Assembly: GCA_016714905.1 (NCBI GenBank)
Contig: JADKBW010000004.1
Span: 186,001 to 250,000, forward strand
DNA: 64,000 bases
Direction of reading: 5' to 3'
Source: Flavobacterium sp.
GTDB taxonomy: Bacteria > Bacteroidota > Bacteroidia > Flavobacteriales > Flavobacteriaceae
The position numbers and the translations under genes are program-made. Below are positions 25,331 through 33,489 of the stretch, piece by piece. The notes under the pieces are model-generated. The model saw only the letters and a list, made by a program, of their open reading frames with translations, did not search any database and was not told the DNA's origin. Numbering within the stretch: the stretch's first letter is position 1; every line of letters starts with the position of its first letter.

Positions 25331-26236
25331 ATGAAAATTCTCATAACAGGCGCCACTGGACTTATTGGAAGTGAGTTAGTATCATTGCTTCTTCAAAACG
25401 GAATTGCGGTACATTACCTGACCACTTCCAAAAGTAAGATTAAGAGCCAGCTCAATTATCAGGGCTTTTATTGGAATCCATCCCAAGGAATGATCGATGA
25501 AAATGCGCTGATGGGCGTTGATGCAGTCATTCATCTTGCCGGCGCGAGTATTGCAAAAAGATGGACAGATAGTTACAAGACAGAAATTTTAGAAAGTAGA
25601 ATTCTAGCTACGAATACGCTCTTTAAAGCCATCAAAGAAAATCCGAATCAAATCAAGCAAATTGTTTCCGCTTCCGGAACTGCCATATATCCGGACAGTG
25701 CTAGTGTTATTTATAGTGAGAATAATGCAGCAACCGATGATAATTTCTTGTCGAATGTCGTTGTCAAATGGGAGGAAAGTGTCGATAAGTTTCAATTATT
25801 ACATCTTAAAGTGTGCAAACTCAGAACTGGCGTTGTCTTTGCCAAAAATGGCGGTGCCTTGCAAGAAATGATTAAGCCGATTCGATTTGGAGTTGGTTCA
25901 AGCTTTGGCGATGGCAATCAAATTTCATCCTGGATTCACCTGCAAGATTTGGCAGCGATGTACCTTTTTGCAGTGCAAAATTCATGGGAAGGCACGTACA
26001 ATGCTGTGGCACCTTTTCCAGTTTCAAATAGCGATTTAACTCGAAGTATTGCCCAAAAGTTACATCGTCCTTTGTGGTTGCCCGCCATTCCTAAGTTTGT
26101 CATGAAGTTCATTTTGGGCGACATGCATGAACTGCTCTTCAACAACAAAAAAATTAGTGCTCAAAAAGCGATTGATGGTGGATTTCGGTTTCAGTTTCCG
26201 ACAGTTGAAAAGGCATTACAAGAAATTTTGCCATAA
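25331..26236 (+). CDS. TIGR01777-family NAD(P)-binding epimerase-like protein
   Basis: 301 residues starting MKILITGATGLIGSEL, an extended short-chain dehydrogenase fold with the GxxGxxG nucleotide motif at 7-13. It also has VDAVIHLAGASIAKRW, SASGTAIYPDS (active-site Ser; the usual YxxxK is degenerate), LRTGVVFAKNGGAL and ISWIHLQD-like SSWIHLQDLAAMYLFA. It is related to the cell-division-linked YfcH group. The biochemical activity is unknown. A strong terminator follows directly. Confidence 0.9.
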   Translation: MKILITGATGLIGSELVSLLLQNGIAVHYLTTSKSKIKSQLNYQGFYWNPSQGMIDENALMGVDAVIHLAGASIAKRWTDSYKTEILESRILATNTLFKAIKENPNQIKQIVSASGTAIYPDSASVIYSENNAATDDNFLSNVVVKWEESVDKFQLLHLKVCKLRTGVVFAKNGGALQEMIKPIRFGVGSSFGDGNQISSWIHLQDLAAMYLFAVQNSWEGTYNAVAPFPVSNSDLTRSIAQKLHRPLWLPAIPKFVMKFILGDMHELLFNNKKISAQKAIDGGFRFQFPTVEKALQEILP

Positions 26237-26272
26237 AAAAAGCTCCGTTTTTTGAACGGAGCTTTTTTTTAT
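26237..26272. terminator. Intrinsic terminator after the TIGR01777 gene
   Basis: AAAAAAAGCTCCGTT-TTTTGAACGGAGCTTTTTTTT: an 8-9 bp GC-rich stem with a T8 run, immediately after the stop codon. Confidence 0.93.
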
Positions 26273-26857
26273 AATCTGGGTGAATTAATAATATTTTAGA
26301 AGCTTAACGCTAACCTTAAGATTCTTTCCATACAATTTTTAGGATTGAACGGACACAAACGTAATCAAATCGAAATCGATTTCGTCTTAAAATTCTATTA
26401 AATTTTTTATTTTAACTTTTTAGAAGCTCTTCCCGCTGTACGTTTCTATCTTTTTCGCCGAACACCGGCAAAAAAGGATATCCACTGCCATCGGGGCTAG
26501 GGCACTTGAATTCCAAAAGTGCTTTCGATTAAAAAAAGTTGAATTGTTAAATCGTTTAATCGCAGAGTAGTAGAAATTTCATTAGTTTTTTTCTTGATTC
26601 TAATTTTTACTACATATGCCAAATCGAATGATAATGCAAAAGTTCTATGATATTAGCAAAAAGGAAAAACGATTAAAATCGATTTATCAATCAGACGGCA
26701 AACCCTTTAAACAGTTCCACAAATCAACGATTCCACCTTTAAACAAATCAACGATTCTACAAATCAACGATTTAACGATTCAACAAATCAACGAATAAAC
26801 AGTTACACCATTAAACGATTAAACAATTCCACAGCAACTAAAAAAAACAGTGACAAT
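26273..26857. other. Gene-free gap before grpE
   Basis: About 585 bases without a gene. It holds element copy D (26421-26504). About 26535-26570 repeats AATTGTTAAATCGTTTAATCG. From about 26700 to 26835 come many copies of the complementary word, such as AAATCAACGATT and AACGATTAAACA. The stretch ends at the grpE promoter. Confidence 0.7.
26421..26504 (+). repeat. Dispersed stem-loop element, copy D
   Basis: Starts TAGAAGCTCTTCCCGCTGTA and ends CATCGGGGCTAGGGCA. Central stem: CTTTTTCGCCG pairs with CGGCAAAAAAG around GAACAC. Confidence 0.85.
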
Positions 26858-26889
26858 TTGACATTATTCCACAAATGGCAATACTTTTG
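26858..26889 (+). promoter_or_regulatory. grpE-dnaJ promoter
   Basis: TTG at 26858-26860, a 21-base spacer, then TACTTTTG at 26882-26889. Both boxes match the flavobacterial consensus. The ATG at 26875 lies inside the promoter, so grpE must start at 26908 or 26911. This operon should be heat-inducible, but I see no CIRCE element (TTAGCACTC). Confidence 0.75.
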
Positions 26890-26907
26890 CAATTCAGCGA
26901 AAAAAAA

Positions 26908-27480
26908 ATGATGAAAAATATTTTTAAACATAAAAGTAAAATGAACACTGAGAACAACGAACAAGAAGAATTGGTTGATCAAGTTGCTACTGAAAACCAC
27001 GAAGCAGGCATTGAATCCTCGGAAAATTTAACTCCAGAACAAAAATTAGAAGAAGATTTAGCCAATGAAAAAGACAAGTTTCTTAGACTTTTTGCTGAAT
27101 TTGAAAATTATAAAAGACGTACTTCAAAAGAACGTATGGATTTGTTTAAAACTGCCAATCAAGAAGTGCTTCAAGCCATGTTGCCAGTCATGGACGATTT
27201 TGACAGGGCTTTAATCGAAATCAAGAAATCGGATGATGATGTTTTACTTCAAGGTGTAGAGTTGATTTACGAAAAACTAAAATCGACATTGGTTTCCAAA
27301 GGTCTTGAAGAAGTTGCGGTAAAAACAGGAGACATTTTCAATGCTGATTTTGCAGAAGCCATCACTCAAATTCCGGCGCCTTCTCCAAATCTAAAAGGAA
27401 AAATTGTTGATGTTATTGAAAAAGGGTACAAATTAGGGGATAAGATCATTCGTTTTCCGAAGGTAGTTATTGGTAATTAA
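26908..27480 (+). CDS. grpE: GrpE nucleotide-exchange factor
   Basis: GrpE drives ADP release from DnaK in the heat-shock chaperone cycle. It is 190 residues from the ATG at 26908, or 189 from the next ATG at 26911. The start was chosen because the earlier ATG at 26875 is inside the promoter. A charged, flexible N-terminus rich in Glu and Gln precedes the long helix LTPEQKLEEDLANEKDKFLRLFAEFENYKRRT. The beta domain carries the core motif VMDDFDRAL, GVELIYEKLKSTL and NADFAEAITQIPAP. The gene is intact. The dnaJ gene follows 51 bases later, so grpE-dnaJ form an operon without dnaK, as is usual in this group. Confidence 0.95.
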   Translation: MMKNIFKHKSKMNTENNEQEELVDQVATENHEAGIESSENLTPEQKLEEDLANEKDKFLRLFAEFENYKRRTSKERMDLFKTANQEVLQAMLPVMDDFDRALIEIKKSDDDVLLQGVELIYEKLKSTLVSKGLEEVAVKTGDIFNADFAEAITQIPAPSPNLKGKIVDVIEKGYKLGDKIIRFPKVVIGN

Positions 27481-27531
27481 TAACCGTTCTAATAGCAATT
27501 CAAGTCGATAGACTAATTGAAAAAAATTAAA

Positions 27532-28644
27532 ATGAAAAAAGATTTTTACGAAATATTAGGGATTTCCAAAAGTGCTTCAGAGGCTGAAATCAAAAAGGCC
27601 TATCGCAAAAAAGCCATCGAATTTCACCCTGATAAGAATCCAGGAAACAAAGAAGCAGAAGAAAGCTTTAAAGCAGCTGCAGAAGCGTACGAAGTTCTAA
27701 GCGATCCTCAAAAGAAAGCCAAATATGATCAATACGGACATCAAGCATTTGATGGTGGTGGTGGCTTCGGTGGCGGTCATGGCGGTATGAATATGGAAGA
27801 TATCTTTAGCCAATTTGGCGATATTTTCGGCGGTGCTTTTGGAGGCGGATTTGGAGGAAATTCTGGAGGTCAACGCCGAATGAAAGGCAGCAATTTGCGT
27901 ATTAAAGTAAAATTGACTTTAGAAGAAGTGGCCAATGGTGTTGAGAAAAAAGTAAAAGTAAAACGTAAAATTCAAGCACCTGGCGTGAGCTACAAAACTT
28001 GTTCTACTTGTAACGGACAAGGTCAAGTGATGCGCGTAACCAATACGATATTAGGAAGAATGCAGTCGGCTTCAACCTGTCCAACTTGTGGTGGTTCGGG
28101 TCAAATATTAGATAAAAAACCAGCCAATGCCGATGCACAAGGGATGTTGTTGGAGGACGAAACTGTTTCGATCAAGATTCCAGCGGGCGTAGTAGATGGC
28201 ATGCAACTTAAAGTTTCAAACAAAGGAAATGATGCTCCAGGAAATGGTATTCCAGGTGATTTGATTGTTGCCATTGAAGAAGCGGAACACGAATTTTTGA
28301 AACGTGAAGGTGAAAACCTACATTTCGACTTATATATCAGTTTTGCCGAAGCAGTACTAGGTGTTTCTAAAGATATTGATGCGGTCAATGGAAAAGTGCG
28401 CATCAAATTGGAAGAAGGAATTCAGTCTGGAAAGATTCTTCGACTCAAAGGCAAAGGTATTCCAAGTCTAAATGGTTATGGTACAGGTGATTTGCTAGTG
28501 CATATTAATGTATGGACGCCTAAAACTCTAAATAAAGAACAAAAGCAGTTTTTCGAGAAAAATTTAACGGACGAAAACTTTATTCCGCAACCGGAAAAAA
28601 GCGACAAATCTTTTTTCGAAAAAGTTAAAGATATGTTTTCATAA
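27532..28644 (+). CDS. dnaJ: DnaJ chaperone with only one zinc centre
   Basis: 370 residues. The ATG at 27532 was chosen over an in-frame TTG at 27517. The J domain (1-70) carries the HPD motif (FHPDKNPGNKEAEE), followed by the Gly/Phe-rich linker GGGFGGGHGG...FGGAFGGGFGGNSGG. Only two CxxCxGxG repeats are present (CSTCNGQG and CPTCGGSG), separated by about 27 residues as motifs 2 and 3 of E. coli DnaJ are; motifs 1 and 4 are lost. The C-terminal substrate domain follows. The protein should deliver clients to DnaK. The zinc halving appears to be a flavobacterial trait, not a mutation here. Confidence 0.95.
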   Translation: MKKDFYEILGISKSASEAEIKKAYRKKAIEFHPDKNPGNKEAEESFKAAAEAYEVLSDPQKKAKYDQYGHQAFDGGGGFGGGHGGMNMEDIFSQFGDIFGGAFGGGFGGNSGGQRRMKGSNLRIKVKLTLEEVANGVEKKVKVKRKIQAPGVSYKTCSTCNGQGQVMRVTNTILGRMQSASTCPTCGGSGQILDKKPANADAQGMLLEDETVSIKIPAGVVDGMQLKVSNKGNDAPGNGIPGDLIVAIEEAEHEFLKREGENLHFDLYISFAEAVLGVSKDIDAVNGKVRIKLEEGIQSGKILRLKGKGIPSLNGYGTGDLLVHINVWTPKTLNKEQKQFFEKNLTDENFIPQPEKSDKSFFEKVKDMFS

Positions 28645-28711
28645 ATCGAAAAAAATATTTTATATTTGAATCATACTAGGTAACTAGTATTTCTTTTTCA
28701 TAGCAATTTTT

Positions 28712-28746
28712 CCCATCCTTGTGCAAATAAGGGTGGGTTTTTTTTT
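28712..28746 (+). terminator. dnaJ terminator
   Basis: CCCATCCTT-GTGCAAAT-AAGGGTGGG followed by nine T's: a 9-bp stem with one G-T pair, about 70 bases after the dnaJ stop. Confidence 0.9.
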
Positions 28747-28829
28747 AACTGCGCAATTCAAGTTGTAACATTTACTTACTTTTACGCACAAACGTCTCAA
28801 AACGCAACAAACCAATAACAATCACAAGC

Positions 28830-29762
28830 ATGAGTAATATTCTTGAAGTTGAAAATGTAGTCAAACAATATGGTGACTATGTTGCACTCAATAAAGTATC
28901 ACTATCTGTTCCGAAAGGAAGTATCTACGGACTTCTTGGTCCCAATGGCGCCGGAAAAACCTCACTCATTCGAATTATCAATCAAATTACTATGCCCGAT
29001 TCTGGGTCAGTCATCTTCGACGGTGAAACGCTTAAACCACAGCACGTGCAATATATCGGTTATCTTCCCGAAGAACGCGGTTTGTATAAATCAATGAAAG
29101 TGGGCGAGCAATGTCTTTATTTGGCGCAAATGAAAGGACTTTCAAAAGCCGAAGCGACTGCACAATTAAAATATTGGTTCGATCGCTTTGAAATTCAAGG
29201 CTGGTGGAACAAAAAAATTCAAGAACTCTCCAAAGGAATGGCGCAGAAAATCCAGTTTGTCGTTTGTGTATTGCATAAACCCAAATTGCTCATTTTTGAC
29301 GAACCATTTTCTGGCTTTGATCCGGTGAATGCGAACATCATCAAAGACGAAATCCTTGAACTCAAAAGACAAGGCTCTACCATCATTTTTTCTACGCATC
29401 GCATGGAAAGTGTTGAGGAGCTTTGTGATGATATTGCTTTAATCCACCAATCCAACAAACTCATCGAAGGAAAGCTCTCTGACGTCAAGAAACAATACCG
29501 CACCAACAGTTTTGAGGTCGGAATTCTTACGGACAATGTAGAAGGATTAATGTATGACATCACTCAGAAATTTACCGTTGGTCAAACCGATTTTAAATCG
29601 CTCAATGACGAACTCAAACTTAAAGTTGAACTCGGAAACGCCACGCCAAATGAGCTACTGCACATTTTAACACAACGCGGACAAGTCACGCATTTTATGG
29701 AGAAAATCCCCAGCGTCAATGATATTTTCATACAAACTGTAACAGATAATAAAATAGAATAA
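28830..29762 (+). CDS. ABC transporter ATP-binding protein (NatA-type)
   Basis: 310 residues. Walker A GPNGAGKTSLIRI near 38-50, GYLPEERGLYKSM (Q-loop region), signature LSKGMAQK, Walker B LLIFDEPFSGFDP and the switch histidine in TIIFSTHRMESV. A C-terminal tail of about 80 residues (from about 225) resembles the DUF4162 extension of Nat-type exporters. It is followed after 67 bases by the permease. Together they probably export ions or small molecules such as sodium or drugs; the substrate is unknown. Confidence 0.92.
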   Translation: MSNILEVENVVKQYGDYVALNKVSLSVPKGSIYGLLGPNGAGKTSLIRIINQITMPDSGSVIFDGETLKPQHVQYIGYLPEERGLYKSMKVGEQCLYLAQMKGLSKAEATAQLKYWFDRFEIQGWWNKKIQELSKGMAQKIQFVVCVLHKPKLLIFDEPFSGFDPVNANIIKDEILELKRQGSTIIFSTHRMESVEELCDDIALIHQSNKLIEGKLSDVKKQYRTNSFEVGILTDNVEGLMYDITQKFTVGQTDFKSLNDELKLKVELGNATPNELLHILTQRGQVTHFMEKIPSVNDIFIQTVTDNKIE

Positions 29763-29829
29763 TAAAATTCCAAATTCCAATCTGGTCGGTTTGGAATTTG
29801 AAATTTCAAATTTGATAATTTCCCAATTT

Positions 29830-31131
29830 ATGAGCATCATATCCCTAATTATAAAAAGAGAATTCATTGCCAAAGTGCGCAACAAGTCTTTCATTGTGAT
29901 GACTTTCTTGAGTCCATTACTTTTTGTCGGAATCGCTGCATTTGTAGGCTATTTAGGTTCACTAAAGGCCGATGTCAAACAAATCGCCATCCACGACGAA
30001 ACCGGTATTTTTGTCAATGAATTTAAAAACTCGGAAGAATTTCATTACATGAATATGTCCAACGTTGATATGAAAGTCCTCAAAGACAGTTTGGTTTCAG
30101 AGCAGTTCGAAGGTTTGCTTTTTATCCCAAAAGTTGACGATTACAAAGCATTAGAGAATAAAATCCAATACCTCTCGAATGACAGTCCAAGTATCACATT
30201 TCTCGGCGAAACCGAAGATGTGATTGCCAATAAACTAACAAAACTCAATTTCGAGAAAGCGCAACTCGATACCTTAGCCATTCAAAAAGCTCAAGCAGAG
30301 ATCAATATCAAAGTGGCGAAATCTACTGGCGAAGAATCACTCAAAGGACTCAACGAAATCAAAATCGCCATCGGTGGCGCGTTCGGTTATCTCATCATGA
30401 TGTTTATCATCATCTACGGCAATATGGTCATGCGCTCCGTTATTGAAGAGAAGACCAACCGAATTATCGAAATCATTATTTCGTCCGTAAAACCTTTTCA
30501 ATTGATGATGGGGAAAATTATTGGAACCTCGCTGGCTGGAATTCTACAGTTCCTCATTTGGGCCATTATCGGGCTGGGACTCATGTTTGCAGCGTCTTCT
30601 TTCTTCGGAATCAACGCATCTCCAACTGCCAAAGTACCACCCGAAATGATGCACCAAGCACAAGAGCAATTATCTACAATTCAATTGTATATGAGGGAAT
30701 TGTGGAATTTGCCCATCGCAACCATTATCATTTGTTTTATCCTTTATTTTATCGGTGGCTATTTTCTTTACAGCTCATTCTATGCTGCCATCGGAGCTGC
30801 GGTTGATAACGAAACCGATTCACAACAATTTCTCCTGCCGATTATCATGCCTTTAATTTTAGGCGTTTACATCGGATTTTTTACCGTAATCAATGATCCG
30901 CACGGCAACATCGCGACCATTTTTTCTATGATTCCACTGACTTCACCAATCGTCATGTTGATGCGCATTCCATTTGGCGTGCCATGGTGGCAAATTGTGT
31001 TGTCGATTGCGATTCTTTTCGGAACTTTTATGGGAGTGGTTTGGTTCGCCTCAAAAATTTACCGCGTTGGAATTCTGATGTATGGTAAAAAACCGACTTG
31101 GAAAGAGTTGTATAAATGGCTGAAATATTAG
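29830..31131 (+). CDS. ABC-2 permease (NatB-type)
   Basis: 433 residues from the ATG at 29830 (MSIISLIIKREFIAKVRNKSF); the longer frame opens with a TTG and adds only word-repeat-derived codons. The first helix (about 22-45) is followed by a periplasmic domain of about 150 residues. Six helices follow between about 190 and 420, including AFGYLIMMFIIIYGNMVMRSVIEEKTNRIIEIIISS, a hallmark of NatB/YhaP-type permeases. It pairs with the ATPase just upstream. Confidence 0.9.
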   Translation: MSIISLIIKREFIAKVRNKSFIVMTFLSPLLFVGIAAFVGYLGSLKADVKQIAIHDETGIFVNEFKNSEEFHYMNMSNVDMKVLKDSLVSEQFEGLLFIPKVDDYKALENKIQYLSNDSPSITFLGETEDVIANKLTKLNFEKAQLDTLAIQKAQAEINIKVAKSTGEESLKGLNEIKIAIGGAFGYLIMMFIIIYGNMVMRSVIEEKTNRIIEIIISSVKPFQLMMGKIIGTSLAGILQFLIWAIIGLGLMFAASSFFGINASPTAKVPPEMMHQAQEQLSTIQLYMRELWNLPIATIIICFILYFIGGYFLYSSFYAAIGAAVDNETDSQQFLLPIIMPLILGVYIGFFTVINDPHGNIATIFSMIPLTSPIVMLMRIPFGVPWWQIVLSIAILFGTFMGVVWFASKIYRVGILMYGKKPTWKELYKWLKY

Positions 31132-31192
31132 GTACTGTGGACGAAGGAATTAAGGTTCTGAGGCACTAAGGAGCTAAGGTTCTGAGGTTTTT

Positions 31193-31266
31193 TGGGAGCT
31201 GTTCCTGCTTTCGCCTTTATCTCTCCACTGCGTTCCGAGGATATCGGCTCTATCAGGGCTAGGACA
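31193..31266 (+). repeat. Dispersed stem-loop element, copy E
   Basis: Starts TGGGAGCTGTTCCTGCTTTC and ends CTATCAGGGCTAGGACA. The centre TCTCCACTGCGTTCCGAGGA forms a short stem that differs from the other copies. The surrounding gap (31132-31356) also carries the words CTAAGGTTCTGAGG before and CCTCAGAATCTTAG after the element. Confidence 0.8.
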
Positions 31267-31356
31267 CCTTTTTCATAATCAAATTTTTCTTAATACTTGT
31301 GCAGGTTACTCCTAACTTAGTACCTTAGCACCTCAGAATCTTAGTAACTCAAAGAA

Positions 31357-32553
31357 ATGCCCAAAATATTAATCATCGAAGACGAAGCTTCCATCAGAAG
31401 AGTATTAATTAAAATACTATCCGAAGAAAGCAGCACCTATAACGTTGAAGAAGCCGCTGACGGAATGCAAGGCTTCGAAAAAATCAAAAATACCGATTAC
31501 GATTTGGTGCTTTGCGATATCAAAATGCCAAAAATGGACGGCGTCGAATTGCTTGAAGCCGTCAAAAAAATCAAACCCGAAATTCCGATGGTGATGATTT
31601 CTGGCCACGGCGATATGGAAACCGCTATCAACGCCATGCGTTTGGGTGCGTTCGATTATATTTCAAAACCACCAGATTTAAATCGTTTGCTCAACACGGT
31701 CCGTAATGCCTTAGACAAAAAACAACTGGTCGTCGAGAATAAAATTCTAAAGAGAATCGTCGGAAAGAAATACGAAATGATTGGCGAAAGTGAGCCCATC
31801 AATCATATCAAACTCATGATCGAGAAGGTCGCCCAAACCGATGCTCGAGTACTCATTACAGGTCCAAATGGAACCGGAAAGGAACTCGTCGCCCACCAAT
31901 TACATGAGAAAAGTGATCGTTGTAACTTTCCATTAATAGAGGTCAATTGTGCTGCTATTCCCGGAGAACTCATCGAAAGTGAATTGTTCGGACATGTTAA
32001 AGGTGCCTTTACTTCTGCGGTTCGGGACCGCGCAGGAAAGTTTGAAGCTGCCGATGGCGGGACTATTTTTCTCGATGAAATTGGCGATATGAGCTTGGCG
32101 GCGCAAGCCAAAGTACTGCGCGCTTTGCAAGAAAGTTTGATTCAAAGAGTTGGAGCGGATAAAGATATTAAAGTCAACGTGCGCGTAGTAGCCGCAACCA
32201 ATAAAGATCTAAAAAAGGAAATCGAAGAAGGTCGCTTCCGTGAAGATTTATATCACAGATTAGCGGTTATCCTTATAAAAGTTCCCGCACTAAACGAACG
32301 CCGTGACGATATTCCTTTACTCATCGAGCATTTCACGCAAAGTATCGCTGCAGACCAAGGAACTTCACCAAAGACTTTTTCGAAAGCAGCGATTCAATTG
32401 TTGCAGGAATACGATTGGACGGGAAATATCCGTGAATTAAGAAATGTAGTCGAGCGATTGATTATTTTGGGCGGAAATGAAATTTCTGAAACGGATGTAA
32501 AATTGTTCGCAAGTAAAGTAAAAATGTTCTCGGTTATCAGTTGTCCGTTATGA
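31357..32553 (+). CDS. NtrC-like sigma-54 response regulator lacking a DNA-binding domain
   Basis: 398 residues. A receiver domain (1-120, phospho-acceptor Asp54 in LVLCDIKMPKMDG, Lys104 in YISKPPD) is followed by an AAA+ sigma-54 activation domain from about 140. Walker A is GPNGTGKE (169-176) and Walker B is GGTIFLDEIGDM; the sigma-54 contact loop reads GAFTSA (216-221) instead of GAFTGA. NIRELRNVVERL is present near 365. No Fis-type helix-turn-helix follows: the protein ends ETDVKLFASK plus VKMFSVISCPL, and the last codons lie in a word repeat (32531 on). It may act from solution without a fixed DNA site. No adjacent kinase. Confidence 0.9.
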   Translation: MPKILIIEDEASIRRVLIKILSEESSTYNVEEAADGMQGFEKIKNTDYDLVLCDIKMPKMDGVELLEAVKKIKPEIPMVMISGHGDMETAINAMRLGAFDYISKPPDLNRLLNTVRNALDKKQLVVENKILKRIVGKKYEMIGESEPINHIKLMIEKVAQTDARVLITGPNGTGKELVAHQLHEKSDRCNFPLIEVNCAAIPGELIESELFGHVKGAFTSAVRDRAGKFEAADGGTIFLDEIGDMSLAAQAKVLRALQESLIQRVGADKDIKVNVRVVAATNKDLKKEIEEGRFREDLYHRLAVILIKVPALNERRDDIPLLIEHFTQSIAADQGTSPKTFSKAAIQLLQEYDWTGNIRELRNVVERLIILGGNEISETDVKLFASKVKMFSVISCPL

Positions 32554-32591
32554 GTTTAACCGACAACCAACAACCGACAACCGACAACTAA
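32531..32591. repeat. Word repeat (CGACAACC) between the regulator and helicase genes
   Basis: A run of CGGTTATCAGTTGTCCG and then (A)CCGACAACCAACAACCGACAACCGACAACT. The first part encodes the C-terminal SVISCPL of the regulator. The same word occurs in the E2 gene near 63.5 kb. Confidence 0.6.
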
Positions 32592-32595
32592 TAAA

Positions 32596-33214
32596 ATGAA
32601 TCTAAAAAATAAACCCCAACCTACAACAAGCACTGATTGAATCGGACTTAACAGAAGCTAATCCCATTCAACAAGACACCTTTTCCTCTTTGAAAAGTGG
32701 CGCAGATTGCGTGATTATTGCACCCGCGAGTAGCGGAAAATCGACTACGATTGTGCTGAATGTTATCCAACAGTTGGTCGCTGAAGGAGAAGAATCGCCT
32801 CGAGCCTTGATTATCGTAGAGGACAAAGCGAAAGTCCTGGCGATGGAAGAACTCTTCGAACAATTCGGAAAGTATACGAATCTCCGCGTTTACGGCGTGC
32901 ACGACAAAGGCGATCTAGAATATGATAAGAATTACATTTCCACCGGAATTGACGTGCTCATTGGAACACCCAACAGATTGAATGACATGTTTACGACGGC
33001 AGGTTATAACGTCAATCGATTGAAGATGTTTATTTTGGATGATGCGGAACCGATTTTGAAATTGAGGCACGAGACCAAGATTATGCGCATCTCCAATAGC
33101 ATCACCAAAACACAACGAATTGTATTTTCGGAAGTGCTGACTGAACGCATAGAAATGCTCGCCGAAAAGATGCTTACGGAGCCTATTTGGTTTGAATTAG
33201 AAGACGAAGAATAA
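32596..33214 (+). CDS. Single-RecA-domain DEAD-box-like protein, frame broken near 32605
   Basis: About 205 residues, starting MNLKKINPNLQQALIE once one A is added to the A6 run at 32605-32610 (the sequence as given runs into a stop at codon 15). It has a Q-motif-like PIQQDTF, Walker A APASSGKST, LIGTPNRLNDM (motif Ib) and LDDAEP where DEAD is expected. Only the first RecA-like domain is present, since it stops after WFELEDEE. It should bind ATP, but unwinding is unlikely without domain 2. The DUF2007 gene follows after 37 bases. I think it is a real gene with a one-base sequencing loss. Confidence 0.82.
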
Positions 33215-33251
33215 AATCCATCAACCTACAACTAACAACCATCAACTTACT

Positions 33252-33467
33252 ATGGGATTAATGAAAGTATTTTCAGGCAATGAAATTTTAGCACTAGCAC
33301 TACAAGAAAAAATAGAAGCCATAGGCGTAACTACCGTCATTCGCAATAACAACCAATCGAATGTGTTGCCGTCTTTGTCCAATACCAAACCCGTTGAATT
33401 GTTTATTCAGGAAATCGATTTTGGAAAAGCCAATGCTACTATCGAGGAATTTCGATTGAGTATTTAG
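33252..33467 (+). CDS. DUF2007-family small protein
   Basis: 71 residues: MKVFSGNEILALALQEKIEAIGV, then VELFIQEIDFGKANATIEEFRL. This matches the DUF2007 fold (putative signal-transducing proteins; ferredoxin-like). No signal peptide, cytosolic. It lies between the DEAD-like protein and the RCC1 protein, all rightward. Function unknown. Confidence 0.85.
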   Translation: MGLMKVFSGNEILALALQEKIEAIGVTTVIRNNNQSNVLPSLSNTKPVELFIQEIDFGKANATIEEFRLSI

Positions 33468-33489
33468 TTTATTGTAATTTAAAAAAAAT

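Noticed and set aside
26616..26798. Frame of 60 codons in the word array
   Set aside because: Its peptide (QINDLTIQQINE) only reflects the AAATCAACGATT repeat.
26875..26907. Upstream ATG for grpE
   Set aside because: It lies within the -7 box of the promoter; the conserved start follows at 26908/26911.
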